Of a DNA stretch of 63,793 nucleotides, positions 55,163 through 63,629 are shown piece after piece. A model generated the notes under the pieces. It saw nothing but the letters and a program-made list of their open reading frames with translations, searched no databases and was not told the origin of the DNA. Source of the DNA: Candidatus Delongbacteria bacterium (GTDB lineage Bacteria; CAIWAD01); contig JACKCN010000009.1 in the NCBI GenBank assembly GCA_020634015.1, positions 1 through 63,793 of the forward strand. Reading direction: 5' to 3'. The position numbers were made by a program, and so were the translations under genes. Numbering within the stretch: the first letter of the stretch is position 1; each line of letters starts with the position of its first letter.

Positions 55163-56898
55163 TCACCAAGCGGCTGATGCCCCTGGTGTTCCTGGCGCTG
55201 ATGGCAGCCCAGGCATGCGGAGCCACGCTCACGGGTCTGCGTTGGTTCGACCATTCGGACTATGTGCGAGTGGTCTTCGACGTCAGCAGTCAGGTGGCCT
55301 TCCGAACCTCGGAACGCCCGGACAATGGCTACGTGGACCTGATCCTCGAAGGCGAGCTCGCTCAGGGCATGCGCCCCCGCATCGAGATCGCCAGTGGCCC
55401 GGTCCTGTACGCCGAGCAGAAACAGAAGACCAGCTCGACCCTGACCTGGCGCGTCCACACGGGGCCGTCGGGGGGGATCCGCAGTTTTTCACTGGGCGAG
55501 AGGCCCTTCAAGATCGTGATCGATGTCTATCGCCCGGGCATTGCACCCGGTTCGGTCGGGGAAGTGGCCCCGCCCCAGACAGCGCCTGCTCCCGAAAAGG
55601 AATCGCCCGCCTCCCTGACCGCCCCGGAGCCCGAGGACAGAACTGAACGGGCGTTGCCCGGCCACGCCCTGGCCGGTGGATCCCAGGGCAGACTGGCGAC
55701 TCAGCAGTGGCAGCAACCGGAGCCGTCGGGCGAGAGAGGGCAGGTTCAGGTTCCGGAGAACAATCCCGTCGTGGATCTCGTGCAGCCCCGGCCCGAGCCC
55801 GTGCGGACCAGCAAACCCGCCGTCGCCGCGAAGCGCACCGATCCCGACACGCCGGTGGAGCCATGGGCGGACCTGAAGGGGGCCGCACGTCTGCACACCG
55901 AAGTGGGCTCACTGCTGCTCAGCCTTGGCGAGGTGCGACCCGCGCTCGATCATCTGGAGGCGGCCGATTCGATCAGCAGCAATCAGGCGGGCGTGCAGTT
56001 GCTGAGCGGCATCGCCTGGTCGCAGCTGGGTGACGAGTACCGCTGCCGACTGAACCTGGAAAAGGCACGGCGTGACGAACGATATCGCGCGCGCGCCGAC
56101 GAGATTCTTGCCCGCATGCAGGCCCCCGACCTCAAAGGGCTGGTTCCCGGAGGAGAGATCCGCACCGAGGACCTCGAGTACTACCTGAACATTCTCAGAC
56201 GTGGCAATCGACTGGACTATGCCGATCTGAACGCTCCGGTCATGGTGGAGCCGCAGGGCAATCCCGGCTTCGGGCTGGGACTGACTCTGGGTGTGCTGCT
56301 GGCAGGGTTGGGTGGACTGGCGGGTTACCTGATCCAGCGCAGGAAGGATGCGGATCAGCGCCGTCGCCAGATCCTCAAGGCCAGCCAGAAAACTCCGGCC
56401 CAGGCCATGAAACCGGTGATCGCGGCGCCCACGGGACGGGAAGATGAAGCCGCCGGGCCCGCACGGGAGCCCCGGCAGACTGCGCCCGCGGCTGCGCCTC
56501 CCGTGACCGACGCACCGCGTCCGGTCCCTGCGGCCAAGGTCATGCGTGACGAGGAAGACAACGAAGTCTACCAGCAGGTTCAGGCCGAGCTCGAGCGCCA
56601 CCTGGAGAAGCACACCGCACCCCTGACGCCTGAAAGTCTGGCGGGCTTTGACGATGCGCCTGCGACCACGACCGAACCGGCACCCGCGCGCCAGACCCGC
56701 AGCGCTCCCGCCCAGGCAGCCGCCCAGCCCGACCCTGAGCCCGTGGTCGATGTACTCGAGGAGCCGGACCTGAACGAGCAGGTGTACCAGATGGCCGATG
56801 CCAACCGTCCCATCGTGGAGATCGCCGAGGAACTGGAACTGGGTGAAGACGAAGTGAAACTGATTCTGGACCTGCGTCCCCAATTGCCCGATGCCTGA
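55159..56898 (+). CDS. AMIN-domain membrane protein of the flagellar operon
   Basis: A 579-residue protein with a signal peptide (LMPLVFLALMAAQACG), an N-terminal AMIN domain (about 25-130: LRWFDHSDYVRVVFDVS, RSFSLGERPFKIVIDVYRPG), a Pro-rich linker, a TPR-like helical region near 235-310, one membrane segment at about 370-390, and a basic then acidic cytoplasmic tail. The last about 35 residues (IVEIAEELELGEDEVKLILDL) resemble the short helix-turn-helix-like ending seen in flagellar-operon proteins such as those with DUF6115. AMIN domains localise proteins at the cell envelope, often to the pole or division site (family knowledge). Overlaps its neighbours by 4 and 8 bp. Probably links the envelope to the cytoplasmic flagellar or signalling machinery. 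Confidence 0.72.
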   Translation: MITKRLMPLVFLALMAAQACGATLTGLRWFDHSDYVRVVFDVSSQVAFRTSERPDNGYVDLILEGELAQGMRPRIEIASGPVLYAEQKQKTSSTLTWRVHTGPSGGIRSFSLGERPFKIVIDVYRPGIAPGSVGEVAPPQTAPAPEKESPASLTAPEPEDRTERALPGHALAGGSQGRLATQQWQQPEPSGERGQVQVPENNPVVDLVQPRPEPVRTSKPAVAAKRTDPDTPVEPWADLKGAARLHTEVGSLLLSLGEVRPALDHLEAADSISSNQAGVQLLSGIAWSQLGDEYRCRLNLEKARRDERYRARADEILARMQAPDLKGLVPGGEIRTEDLEYYLNILRRGNRLDYADLNAPVMVEPQGNPGFGLGLTLGVLLAGLGGLAGYLIQRRKDADQRRRQILKASQKTPAQAMKPVIAAPTGREDEAAGPAREPRQTAPAAAPPVTDAPRPVPAAKVMRDEEDNEVYQQVQAELERHLEKHTAPLTPESLAGFDDAPATTTEPAPARQTRSAPAQAAAQPDPEPVVDVLEEPDLNEQVYQMADANRPIVEIAEELELGEDEVKLILDLRPQLPDA

Positions 56899-57712
56899 AA
56901 GCCGAGCCATGCATTTCGAGGAGTCCATCCAGCAGGCTGCGGACCGCTTCCTGCCCATTCTAGGCCCGGAAGTCGCCCTGCCGCGCGGAATCGTGGCCAT
57001 CGGCACGGTGGGCAACGTCAGCGACATGTTGATTCACAACGTGCGCAATCTGCTCTCCGTGATCAGCATGCAATCCCAGCTGATCCAGGGCACCTGCTCC
57101 CCGGGCGAGAATGCCAGCCGCCGCCTCAACGAGATCGTGCAGCAGGTGGAAGCCATCGATGCCCAGCTGGGCGCTCTGTTGCGCCTCTCGGGTCTGCAGC
57201 CCCGCTATCGCGATGAGTGGGAAGGTTTCCGCAAGGAAATCAATGAGATCGCCAGTCAGATCTATTCAGGACTTGAGATCCTGATCGAGTGGCAGGGAGA
57301 GCCGGCTCGGCCCTTGCACGACGGGGAACGCGCGCTCCTGCATCACCTGCTGTTCCAGGTCCTGCATTTTCTGGTTCACCACGATCCGGGCAAACACCCG
57401 CTCGCCCTGACTCTTGGATTTTCTCCAGCGACCGATATGGGGGAGGACACGTTTCCCCTTCACCTGGCCTGGCGGCTCGGGTGTGCCCTGCCGGAAACCC
57501 TGTTCCAGTCCGGACTGGGAGTGATCGGCAACCAGCGTGGCAAGGCCGCGCTGAGTCTGGACCTGGCGGACAGCCTTGCCCGGGGCCTGGGAGGCGACCT
57601 GCGATGGCGACTTGGCGAGGAATCGGTCCTCGTGGAAACCACCGTCCGGCTGACCGGCAGCGAAAGGCCCCACTCGGATGATCAGCGAGATCCAGCTCGA
57701 CGTCCTGCTTGA
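56891..57712 (+). CDS. Histidine kinase-like protein with H-box and eroded ATPase domain
   Basis: A 273-residue cytoplasmic protein. Residues 40-75 form a DHp helix with His49 in MLIHNVRNLLSVISMQ, an H-x-[IV]-R-N-L-L form of the kinase H-box. The remaining 190 residues have the size of an HATPase domain but the ATP-binding boxes are absent. Only a weak G2-like end is visible (LDLADSLARGLGGDL then VLVETTVRL). It is therefore probably not an active kinase. The start at 56891 overlaps the AMIN gene by 8 bp; a Met at 56909 is possible. Its C-terminus overlaps the next gene by 35 bp. Confidence 0.65.
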   Translation: MPESRAMHFEESIQQAADRFLPILGPEVALPRGIVAIGTVGNVSDMLIHNVRNLLSVISMQSQLIQGTCSPGENASRRLNEIVQQVEAIDAQLGALLRLSGLQPRYRDEWEGFRKEINEIASQIYSGLEILIEWQGEPARPLHDGERALLHHLLFQVLHFLVHHDPGKHPLALTLGFSPATDMGEDTFPLHLAWRLGCALPETLFQSGLGVIGNQRGKAALSLDLADSLARGLGGDLRWRLGEESVLVETTVRLTGSERPHSDDQRDPARRPA

Positions 57713-58532
57713 CTTCAGCAACCTGGTCCAGGCCAGTCTGGAGCTGGACCAGTTCTCCCGCCCCCTGCTTGAACTGCTGCAACGCCTGATCCCCTACGAA
57801 AGCGCCACCCTTTACCTGCTCAACGCCAGCACCGGTGAACTGGTATGCGAGTCCTTCGTGGGGGACCGCCCGATCAACCTGATCGACCTGGTGCACTTCG
57901 ATCACGGCAGCGGTCTCAGTGGCTGGATTGCCAAGCAGAGCCGACCCATTCTGATTCCCACCCTGCGCCGCGGCGACCCCGAGGACAGCCGGCTGGTGCG
58001 TTCCTTCATTGGCTTGCCCCTGCTGGCCGATGAACGCCTGCTGGGCGTGATCAACTTCGGCCACAGCCACCCGGGAGCCTTCGAGGATGTGGAGGAGAGC
58101 CCTCTGCGCATTCTGGGCGCCCAGATCGCGCTGGTTCTGCGGACCTTGTTGCTGGTGCGCGACCTCAAGACCACCAATCGGCGTCTCAACGAGAGCAATC
58201 GCCAGCTCACCGCCATGCAGCAGAGTCTGGTCGCCGACGAGCGACTGAAGGCGATCAGCGAAGTGGTGACCACCATGAACCACGAGATCAACAATCCCCT
58301 GACCATCATCAGCGGCAACGCGGAGCTGCTGTCCCATCGCCTGCGAGATGCCGGGCCGGACATCCAGGAGCGCCTGGGCAACATCCTCTCCCAGGCCAGA
58401 CGTCTGGGCCGCGTGATGAACCTGCTGGCCAATCTGCGCAACCCCGTCCTGCAGGACTACCTGCCCGGTGAACGCATGATCAACCTCCAGGCCAGTCTGT
58501 CCGCGGGCTTTCCCGCCCGTGTGGAACTCTGA
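57678..58532 (+). CDS. GAF protein ending in a DHp domain, no ATPase domain
   Basis: A 284-residue protein: GAF domain at about 15-165 (LLQRLIPYESATLYLLN; GSGLSGWIAKQSRPILIPTL; FIGLPLLADERLLGVINF), a coiled-coil linker, and a DHp helix pair with His202 in TMNHEINNPLTIISGN. It ends about 80 residues after His202, with no ATPase domain. The H-box is nearly identical to that of the GAF-PAS-DHp protein at 53864-55162. Starts 35 bp inside the preceding gene, with AAAGG upstream. Last gene of the flagellar/signalling operon; 238 bp to the next gene. Confidence 0.78.
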   Translation: MISEIQLDVLLDFSNLVQASLELDQFSRPLLELLQRLIPYESATLYLLNASTGELVCESFVGDRPINLIDLVHFDHGSGLSGWIAKQSRPILIPTLRRGDPEDSRLVRSFIGLPLLADERLLGVINFGHSHPGAFEDVEESPLRILGAQIALVLRTLLLVRDLKTTNRRLNESNRQLTAMQQSLVADERLKAISEVVTTMNHEINNPLTIISGNAELLSHRLRDAGPDIQERLGNILSQARRLGRVMNLLANLRNPVLQDYLPGERMINLQASLSAGFPARVEL

Positions 58533-58770
58533 CCGAACCCGTTGATTCACACACTTGCCCGTGCAGTAACCCAAACAGCGATGAAGGATTCCAGCCGGAG
58601 TTCTGGCGTACCGGTCGGTATTGGCCGTGGGTCCCGAAGGCGGTCCCCGCGGGAAAACAGGGTGTCAACTCCGCCTGACACACAGGCGCTCCATCTCTTT
58701 CGGTCTTTCCCCGCCCTGTTTCTCCCTTGCCTCGTGGAATGGAACTTGCCCCCATTTCCGGAGGGCTTCC

Positions 58771-60303
58771 ATGCGCGTTTCACCTGTCCTGCTCCTGCTC
58801 GTGTCCGGGCGCCTGCTCTCGGCAGGCATTCTGATCTCCGAAGTGATGGTGGATCCCCTTGGCCCTGAAGCCAGCGACGAGTTCGTCGAGCTGGTCAACA
58901 CGGGTCCCGACAGCGTGGATCTTGCCGACTGGAGTCTGCGCGAAGGCAACAGTCAGGATCGGCTGCTTTTCGACGGCACCTCACGACTGGCGCCCGATGC
59001 CTGGCTGCTGATTCTGGATCCGGCCTACGCGGGCTCCTTTGACAGTCTGCTGCATCCGGGCACCCTGCTGGCCCGGCTGGACAATTCCACCTTCGGCAAT
59101 GGCGGTCTGGGCAATTCCGGGGGGGAATGGCTCGAGCTGCTGGATCCGTCCGGTCAGCCCGTGGACGGCATGCTGACCCGCCAGACCGAGCCCGGGTTTT
59201 CCCTGGAACGGCTGGCCCTGCTGGCATTCTGCGATTCCTGTTTCAACCAGTCCAACCGCGTGGGCGGCACGCCGGGGTATCGGAACAGCCGGCAGCGTGC
59301 CGCTCTGGCGCTTTGCATCCAGTCTCTGGACACGCGCCAGATTGACCTGCTGGCCTGTGGAGAACAGGGCTTCCGGGGAGACTTGTGGGTGACTCTGGCG
59401 GAGCGTCGGCTGAGTTTTCCGGATCTGGATCTGGAGCCGGGAGACAACTTCTCGCTGGAGCTTCCCCGGCTGGACTGGGGCCAGAATCCTGTCTCGATCG
59501 TCAGCCAGGACTCGCATGGCGAGGAGAGTCGGCTGCTGGACAGCTTGCTCTGGAATCCGGACTCACCGGCGGGCAGGGGGCTCTGGCTGAGTGAACTCCA
59601 GCCAGCGGGACCGGGCGGAGAGGACTGGATCGAACTGGAAGCCGCTGAAGTGGTATGGCTGGACGGGCTGGCGCTGGACTGGGGGCGAGGCCCGCTGCAC
59701 CTCAGCGGTCGTCTTGACCCCGGGCAGTTCCTGCTGGTCGGACGAAGCCCCGCGGACGCCGCTTTGACCGCCCGGCGTCAGGACATATCGCTGTCCCTGA
59801 ATGCGAGTTCCGGGCAGCTGCGTTTGCTCAAACCCGATGGTGACCCGCTTGAAGGCCTGGACTGGGACGCGGACCAACTGCGTCCCGGAGCCAGCCTCGA
59901 ACGTAGCCAGGCCCGTCTGCCCGCGGGGCTGGCTGCCAACTGGGGGCCCTGTGTGCTGCCTGTCGGGCACACGGCAGGCAGCGCGAACAGCCGCAGTCCA
60001 CAGGAACTGTCCGGTGGTCGGGGAGTCCAGTTCTCCACTGGGTCGCTGACACCGGGCACGGGCCCGCCCCTGACGGTGCGCCTGAACAATCCGGCAGGCG
60101 CTCATCAGGCCAGTGTGGCCTGCTGGAATCTGGATGGGCGGCTGTGCCGTGTCCTCTTGCCCTGGGGCTCGCTTCCGGCTCAATGGTCCCTGATCTGGGA
60201 CGGAACGGATGACGCGGGGCGCCATCTTCGCCCGGGTGTGTATCTGATCCAGATCCGGGGGTCTTCATTGAATGCGGTCAAGCCTCTGGTGATCCGTCCC
60301 TGA
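58771..60303 (+). CDS. Exported lamin-tail-domain protein with FlgD-like C-terminal domain
   Basis: A 510-residue exported protein. Signal peptide at residues 1-18 (VSPVLLLLVSGRLLSA). Immediately after it is a lamin-tail domain (ILISEVMVDPLGPEASDEF, VELVNTGPDSVDLADWSL, and a GGEWLELLDPSG block), a beta domain common in exported bacterial proteins and nucleases. A second, weaker lamin-tail-like copy is near residues 270-390 (LWLSELQPAGPGGEDWIEL). The C-terminal about 80 residues form a FlgD-like domain (WDGTDDAGRHLRPGVYLIQI) ending LVIRP. GGAGGG precedes the ATG at 58771. Probably surface-exposed or secreted; no catalytic domain is visible. Confidence 0.72.
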   Translation: MRVSPVLLLLVSGRLLSAGILISEVMVDPLGPEASDEFVELVNTGPDSVDLADWSLREGNSQDRLLFDGTSRLAPDAWLLILDPAYAGSFDSLLHPGTLLARLDNSTFGNGGLGNSGGEWLELLDPSGQPVDGMLTRQTEPGFSLERLALLAFCDSCFNQSNRVGGTPGYRNSRQRAALALCIQSLDTRQIDLLACGEQGFRGDLWVTLAERRLSFPDLDLEPGDNFSLELPRLDWGQNPVSIVSQDSHGEESRLLDSLLWNPDSPAGRGLWLSELQPAGPGGEDWIELEAAEVVWLDGLALDWGRGPLHLSGRLDPGQFLLVGRSPADAALTARRQDISLSLNASSGQLRLLKPDGDPLEGLDWDADQLRPGASLERSQARLPAGLAANWGPCVLPVGHTAGSANSRSPQELSGGRGVQFSTGSLTPGTGPPLTVRLNNPAGAHQASVACWNLDGRLCRVLLPWGSLPAQWSLIWDGTDDAGRHLRPGVYLIQIRGSSLNAVKPLVIRP

Positions 60304-60350
60304 TCCCTCCACATCGTCCCCCGGCACATTCGAACCCGTCCCGACGGGCT

Positions 60351-60376
60351 GGAAACTTTTTTCGCCACATTGGTCC
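60351..60376 (+). promoter_or_regulatory. Candidate ECF-type promoter upstream of the sigma factor gene
   Basis: GGAAAC at 60351-60356 and GTC at 60373-60375, spaced by 16 bases, resemble the AAC...GTC pattern of ECF-dependent promoters. This would allow autoregulation of the ECF gene starting at 60438. A small CCCGT/ACGGG hairpin at 60335-60348 followed by a T-run (60357-60362) may instead terminate the upstream gene. Motif only. Confidence 0.3.
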
Positions 60377-60437
60377 GCCAAGTGAAACGCACGCTCCCGA
60401 CCCGGATCAAAGCCCCCGTTCAAACGAAGGCAGGACA

Positions 60438-61007
60438 TTGGACGAACAGACCCTGATCAGCCTGGCCCAGAACGGCGACGCCGCGGCCTTCGAATCACTC
60501 CTGAAGCGTTACGACGAGCGCATCATGGGACTGATCATGGGTTTCGTGAAGAACCGCAATGACGCCCAGGACGTGTATCAGGAAGTGTTTCTGCGGGTCT
60601 GGACCAGTCTGCCGCGATTCCGGCAGGAGTCCAGTTTCTTCACCTGGGTCTACCGAATTGCCGTGAACCGCTGCATCAGCCTTTGCGAGCAGCGCACCCG
60701 GCGGGACAAGCTGCACGTGCAACCCCGCACGGGAGATGACGACGAAGATGGCGACTGGCTGGACCGACTGGCCGTCGCCGATGACGGACGCGAGGAGGAA
60801 GAACGGCAGGACAGGCTCGAGCGGATCTGGCGCTGTGCCGGAGACCTCAACAGCCGCCAGCAGATGGTGCTGACCCTGCGCTTCCGCCATGGGCTGAAGT
60901 TGAAAGACATTGCCGAGATCCTGGAGATGCCCGAAGGAACCGTCAAGATCCTGACGTTCCGGGCCGTCAGACGCATCCGGCAGCAACTTGAAGAGGCTCC
61001 CTCATGA
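60438..61007 (+). CDS. RNA polymerase ECF-family sigma factor
   Basis: A 189-residue ECF sigma factor starting with TTG. Region 2 (LISLAQNGDAAAFESLLKRYDERI, DAQDVYQEVFLRVW, FFTWVYRIAVNRC) and region 4 (LNSRQQMVLTLRFRHGLKLKDIAEILEMPEGTVKILTFRAVRRIR) are complete, joined by an acidic linker (about 95-125). AAGGCAGGA precedes the start. The stop overlaps the next gene's ATG by 4 bp, the usual sigma/anti-sigma coupling. The signal sensed is unknown; envelope stress is plausible because outer-membrane and exported-protein genes follow. Confidence 0.93.
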   Translation: MDEQTLISLAQNGDAAAFESLLKRYDERIMGLIMGFVKNRNDAQDVYQEVFLRVWTSLPRFRQESSFFTWVYRIAVNRCISLCEQRTRRDKLHVQPRTGDDDEDGDWLDRLAVADDGREEEERQDRLERIWRCAGDLNSRQQMVLTLRFRHGLKLKDIAEILEMPEGTVKILTFRAVRRIRQQLEEAPS

Positions 61008-61921
61008 GTGGAACCCACCCCCCGAACGAAGCTCTCTGGGCAGGCTGGCTCGATGGCAGCCTGAGCCCCGAAGAACGAGCCCGTTTCGAAGCCTGGATGG
61101 CAGAGCATCCCGAGGCCGCGCGCGAACGTGCCGCCCTGGAAGCCGTGATGGCCGACCTGGAAGAGAGCAGTGCTCCGGACGTGGATGGCGATCTGCTGGC
61201 CCTGGCCAGGGGCGGGCTGTCTCGCCACCTGAAGAACACCCCGCAGCTGGTTCTGCCCAGAGCGACACCCCAGCCCGTTCGCAGCGGGAATCGCTGGATC
61301 CGCCTGGCCACTCGCACGGCCTCGCTGGCGGCCATGTTCCTGCTGGGGCTGATTCTGGCGCGCAACCTGCCCTTTGGCGCCACCCCGTCCCCAGACACCA
61401 TGGCGCAAGCCCTGCCCGGGGCCGTCGACGGCCACAGCCCGCTGCGCCCGGTATCGCTTGTCAGCGGCGACGATGGTGCGCGTGCGATGAATTCCTCGGT
61501 TCAGGTAAGTGGCCTCAAACTTGAACCAGGTTCCGAAGTGCGCATCCTGCTGGATCAGGTCCAGCGATTCGCCATCGAAGGCAGCGCGGGCGAAGAGACC
61601 ATTCAGGACTACCTGAGCTACATCATCCGGAACGACAACGATCGTCAGCGCCGCGTGCTGGCCCTGGCTGCCCTGAGCGGCAAGCAACTGAAGCCCGCGG
61701 TGCGCGAGGTGCTGGTGCACGTGATGACCCACGACCCCGACGGCGAGATCCGGATGCGGACGGCGGGCCTGCTGAGCAGCTGGGTGGACGAGGCGGTGGT
61801 GGCCCAGGGATTCATGAAGGCCCTGGTCGACGATCCCAGCCCCGAACTGCGTGACTACGCCATGCGCACGCTCTCGGACAGCCGGGAGGGGCGCATCCAG
61901 AATTCCAGCCGCGGCGACTAG
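61004..61921 (+). CDS. Probable anti-sigma factor with periplasmic HEAT repeats
   Basis: A 305-residue single-pass membrane protein. The N-terminal 95 residues (WAGWLDGSLSPEERARFEAWMAEHPEA) have the anti-sigma domain pattern, but without the H-x3-C-x2-C zinc ligands. A hydrophobic segment is at about 100-122 (SLAAMFLLGLILA), and the C-terminal half is a set of HEAT-like helical repeats (DYLSYIIRNDNDRQRRVLALAAL, VLVHVMTHDPDGEIRMRTAGLL, ALVDDPSPELRDYAMRTL). The 4-bp overlap with the sigma gene strongly supports an anti-sigma role. The HEAT repeats would then lie outside the cytoplasm and could sense a protein ligand (inference). Confidence 0.75.
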   Translation: MSGTHPPNEALWAGWLDGSLSPEERARFEAWMAEHPEAARERAALEAVMADLEESSAPDVDGDLLALARGGLSRHLKNTPQLVLPRATPQPVRSGNRWIRLATRTASLAAMFLLGLILARNLPFGATPSPDTMAQALPGAVDGHSPLRPVSLVSGDDGARAMNSSVQVSGLKLEPGSEVRILLDQVQRFAIEGSAGEETIQDYLSYIIRNDNDRQRRVLALAALSGKQLKPAVREVLVHVMTHDPDGEIRMRTAGLLSSWVDEAVVAQGFMKALVDDPSPELRDYAMRTLSDSREGRIQNSSRGD

Positions 61922-61971
61922 GCGACAGGCGAAGTGACGGCCCCCCGGGGCCCAATCGAAAGGTTCAGGGA

Positions 61972-63627
61972 ATGAAACGAGCCCTGTGTATTCTTGGCCT
62001 GGGACTGGCCATCGCGGCGGCCGCCTCCGCGGATTCCACCCGCAAGCTGTTCAGCAACATGGTGGTCAAGGCCGACGAGACGGTCGACACCGATCTGACC
62101 GTGATGCGTGGTGATCTGGTGGTCGAAGGCACTGTCATCGGCAATGTGGTGGTGATGTTCGGCAACTGCGAACTCAAGCCCGGTGCGCGCATCGAAGGCG
62201 ATCTGGTCGTTCTGCATGGCGGTCTGGATCTGGTCAGCAAGGACCAGGTCAGCGGCCGGATTTCGCAGCGGGATTTTCTGAAGGCCATGGGCCAGGCCGA
62301 GGACTCCAACCCCTTTGCCGTGGACGATCTGGACAATGAGCCGCATATCCGCATCGGGTCGGATATCGAGGTCTCGGCAGGGCCGATGATCCAGTACGAC
62401 TCCGACGGCGGCGAGGACCTGCGCCTGTTGTTCAACCGTGTCGCCGGACTGCAGCTGGGCATGACCTTCAATCCCTCGATGCAGAACCTGCGCGAGAACG
62501 ACTTCGATCTCAGTGGCCATGCGGAATGGGCCTTTGGAACCAAACGCCCGGAGTACCAGCTGGAATTGCGCAAGGCCCTGCTGCAGAGCCCTTTGGTGTA
62601 TGCCCACATCGGCAGCCAGCGGTTCACGGACACCCAGGACGGCTGGATGCTGGGCGCGGTCGAGAATTCGGTGGCGGGCTGGCTGCTCAAGCAGGACTAC
62701 CGCGACTACTACGACAACAAGGGAGTCAGCCTGGGGCTGGGGCTGCATCTCGAATCACGCGCCAGGGCCACGCATGATTGGTCGCGCACTCTGCACCTGC
62801 GCGCTGGCTGGTTCAGCGAGACCTGGCAGGACGCCCAGGTCAATTCCCAATGGAACTGGTCACGCGTGGACCGCCCCTACCGCCCCAATCTGTATCTGGG
62901 TGCCGACAGCCCCGATCTGTTCACGGCGGTCAATGCCAATGGGGACACGCTCAGCTACCCCTTCTATCGCACCACGGCCAATGGCCTGCGTCTGGGCATG
63001 GAGCTGGGCACATTGCGCAAGGGCGGGCGCCGGATGGGTGCGACCCTGGCGCTGAATCTTGAACAGAGCCTGGGCGGCGAGTTCGAAGCGGATTCGGTGC
63101 TGGATCTGGACTACCGCCGGATCATGGGCTCTTTCAAGGCCTGGCTGCCCTTTGGCAAGCGCAACCGTGAAAGCCTGAACTTCCGCCTGCTGGCGGGGGA
63201 GAACGGCGGCAGCAACTACCCGCTGCAGTATGGCTTCCGCCTGGGCGGGCCGGATGCCTTGCCCGGCTATCGCCCCAAGGGTCTGGACGCCAGGCAGACC
63301 TCGTGGAAGGACCGGATGAATCCGGATCCTGGAGCCGGTGCCCGCCGCATGGTGCTGGGATCCCTCGAGTACCAACTGGCTGGCGAAGCCGTCAGAGTGC
63401 CCATCATCGAAGACATCATGGAAGACTTCTCCTATCTGCTGATGGTGGATGCCGGCCATGTCTTCGATGAGGGCTGGGACACCCTGGAGGCTGGTTCATT
63501 CCAGGCCAACGTGGGCGTGGGCATCGGCGGAGAAGATGACGACGACTGGCGCCTGGCTGCCTTCCGCAGCACGGAGAGTGGCCAGGCTGACTGGCGCCTG
63601 CTGTTCCGCTTCAACCGGAGGTTCTGA
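61972..63627 (+). CDS. Outer-membrane barrel protein with bactofilin-like N-terminal beta-helix
   Basis: A 551-residue exported protein. Signal peptide at residues 1-20 (LCILGLGLAIAAAASA). Residues 25-85 show a right-handed beta-helix-like repeat (TVMRGDLVVEGTVIGNVVVMFGNCELKPGARIEGDLVV), as in bactofilins and DUF583-type polymer-forming proteins. From about 115 the sequence is a beta barrel with alternating hydrophobic residues, an Omp85-like RLGGPDALPGYRPKG loop near residue 422, and a C-terminal Phe. Putting a bactofilin-like domain in front of a barrel is unusual. AGGGA precedes the start. Follows the anti-sigma gene by 50 bp, so it may be co-transcribed and a target of the same regulon. 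Confidence 0.68.
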   Translation: MKRALCILGLGLAIAAAASADSTRKLFSNMVVKADETVDTDLTVMRGDLVVEGTVIGNVVVMFGNCELKPGARIEGDLVVLHGGLDLVSKDQVSGRISQRDFLKAMGQAEDSNPFAVDDLDNEPHIRIGSDIEVSAGPMIQYDSDGGEDLRLLFNRVAGLQLGMTFNPSMQNLRENDFDLSGHAEWAFGTKRPEYQLELRKALLQSPLVYAHIGSQRFTDTQDGWMLGAVENSVAGWLLKQDYRDYYDNKGVSLGLGLHLESRARATHDWSRTLHLRAGWFSETWQDAQVNSQWNWSRVDRPYRPNLYLGADSPDLFTAVNANGDTLSYPFYRTTANGLRLGMELGTLRKGGRRMGATLALNLEQSLGGEFEADSVLDLDYRRIMGSFKAWLPFGKRNRESLNFRLLAGENGGSNYPLQYGFRLGGPDALPGYRPKGLDARQTSWKDRMNPDPGAGARRMVLGSLEYQLAGEAVRVPIIEDIMEDFSYLLMVDAGHVFDEGWDTLEAGSFQANVGVGIGGEDDDDWRLAAFRSTESGQADWRLLFRFNRRF

Positions 63628-63629
63628 TC

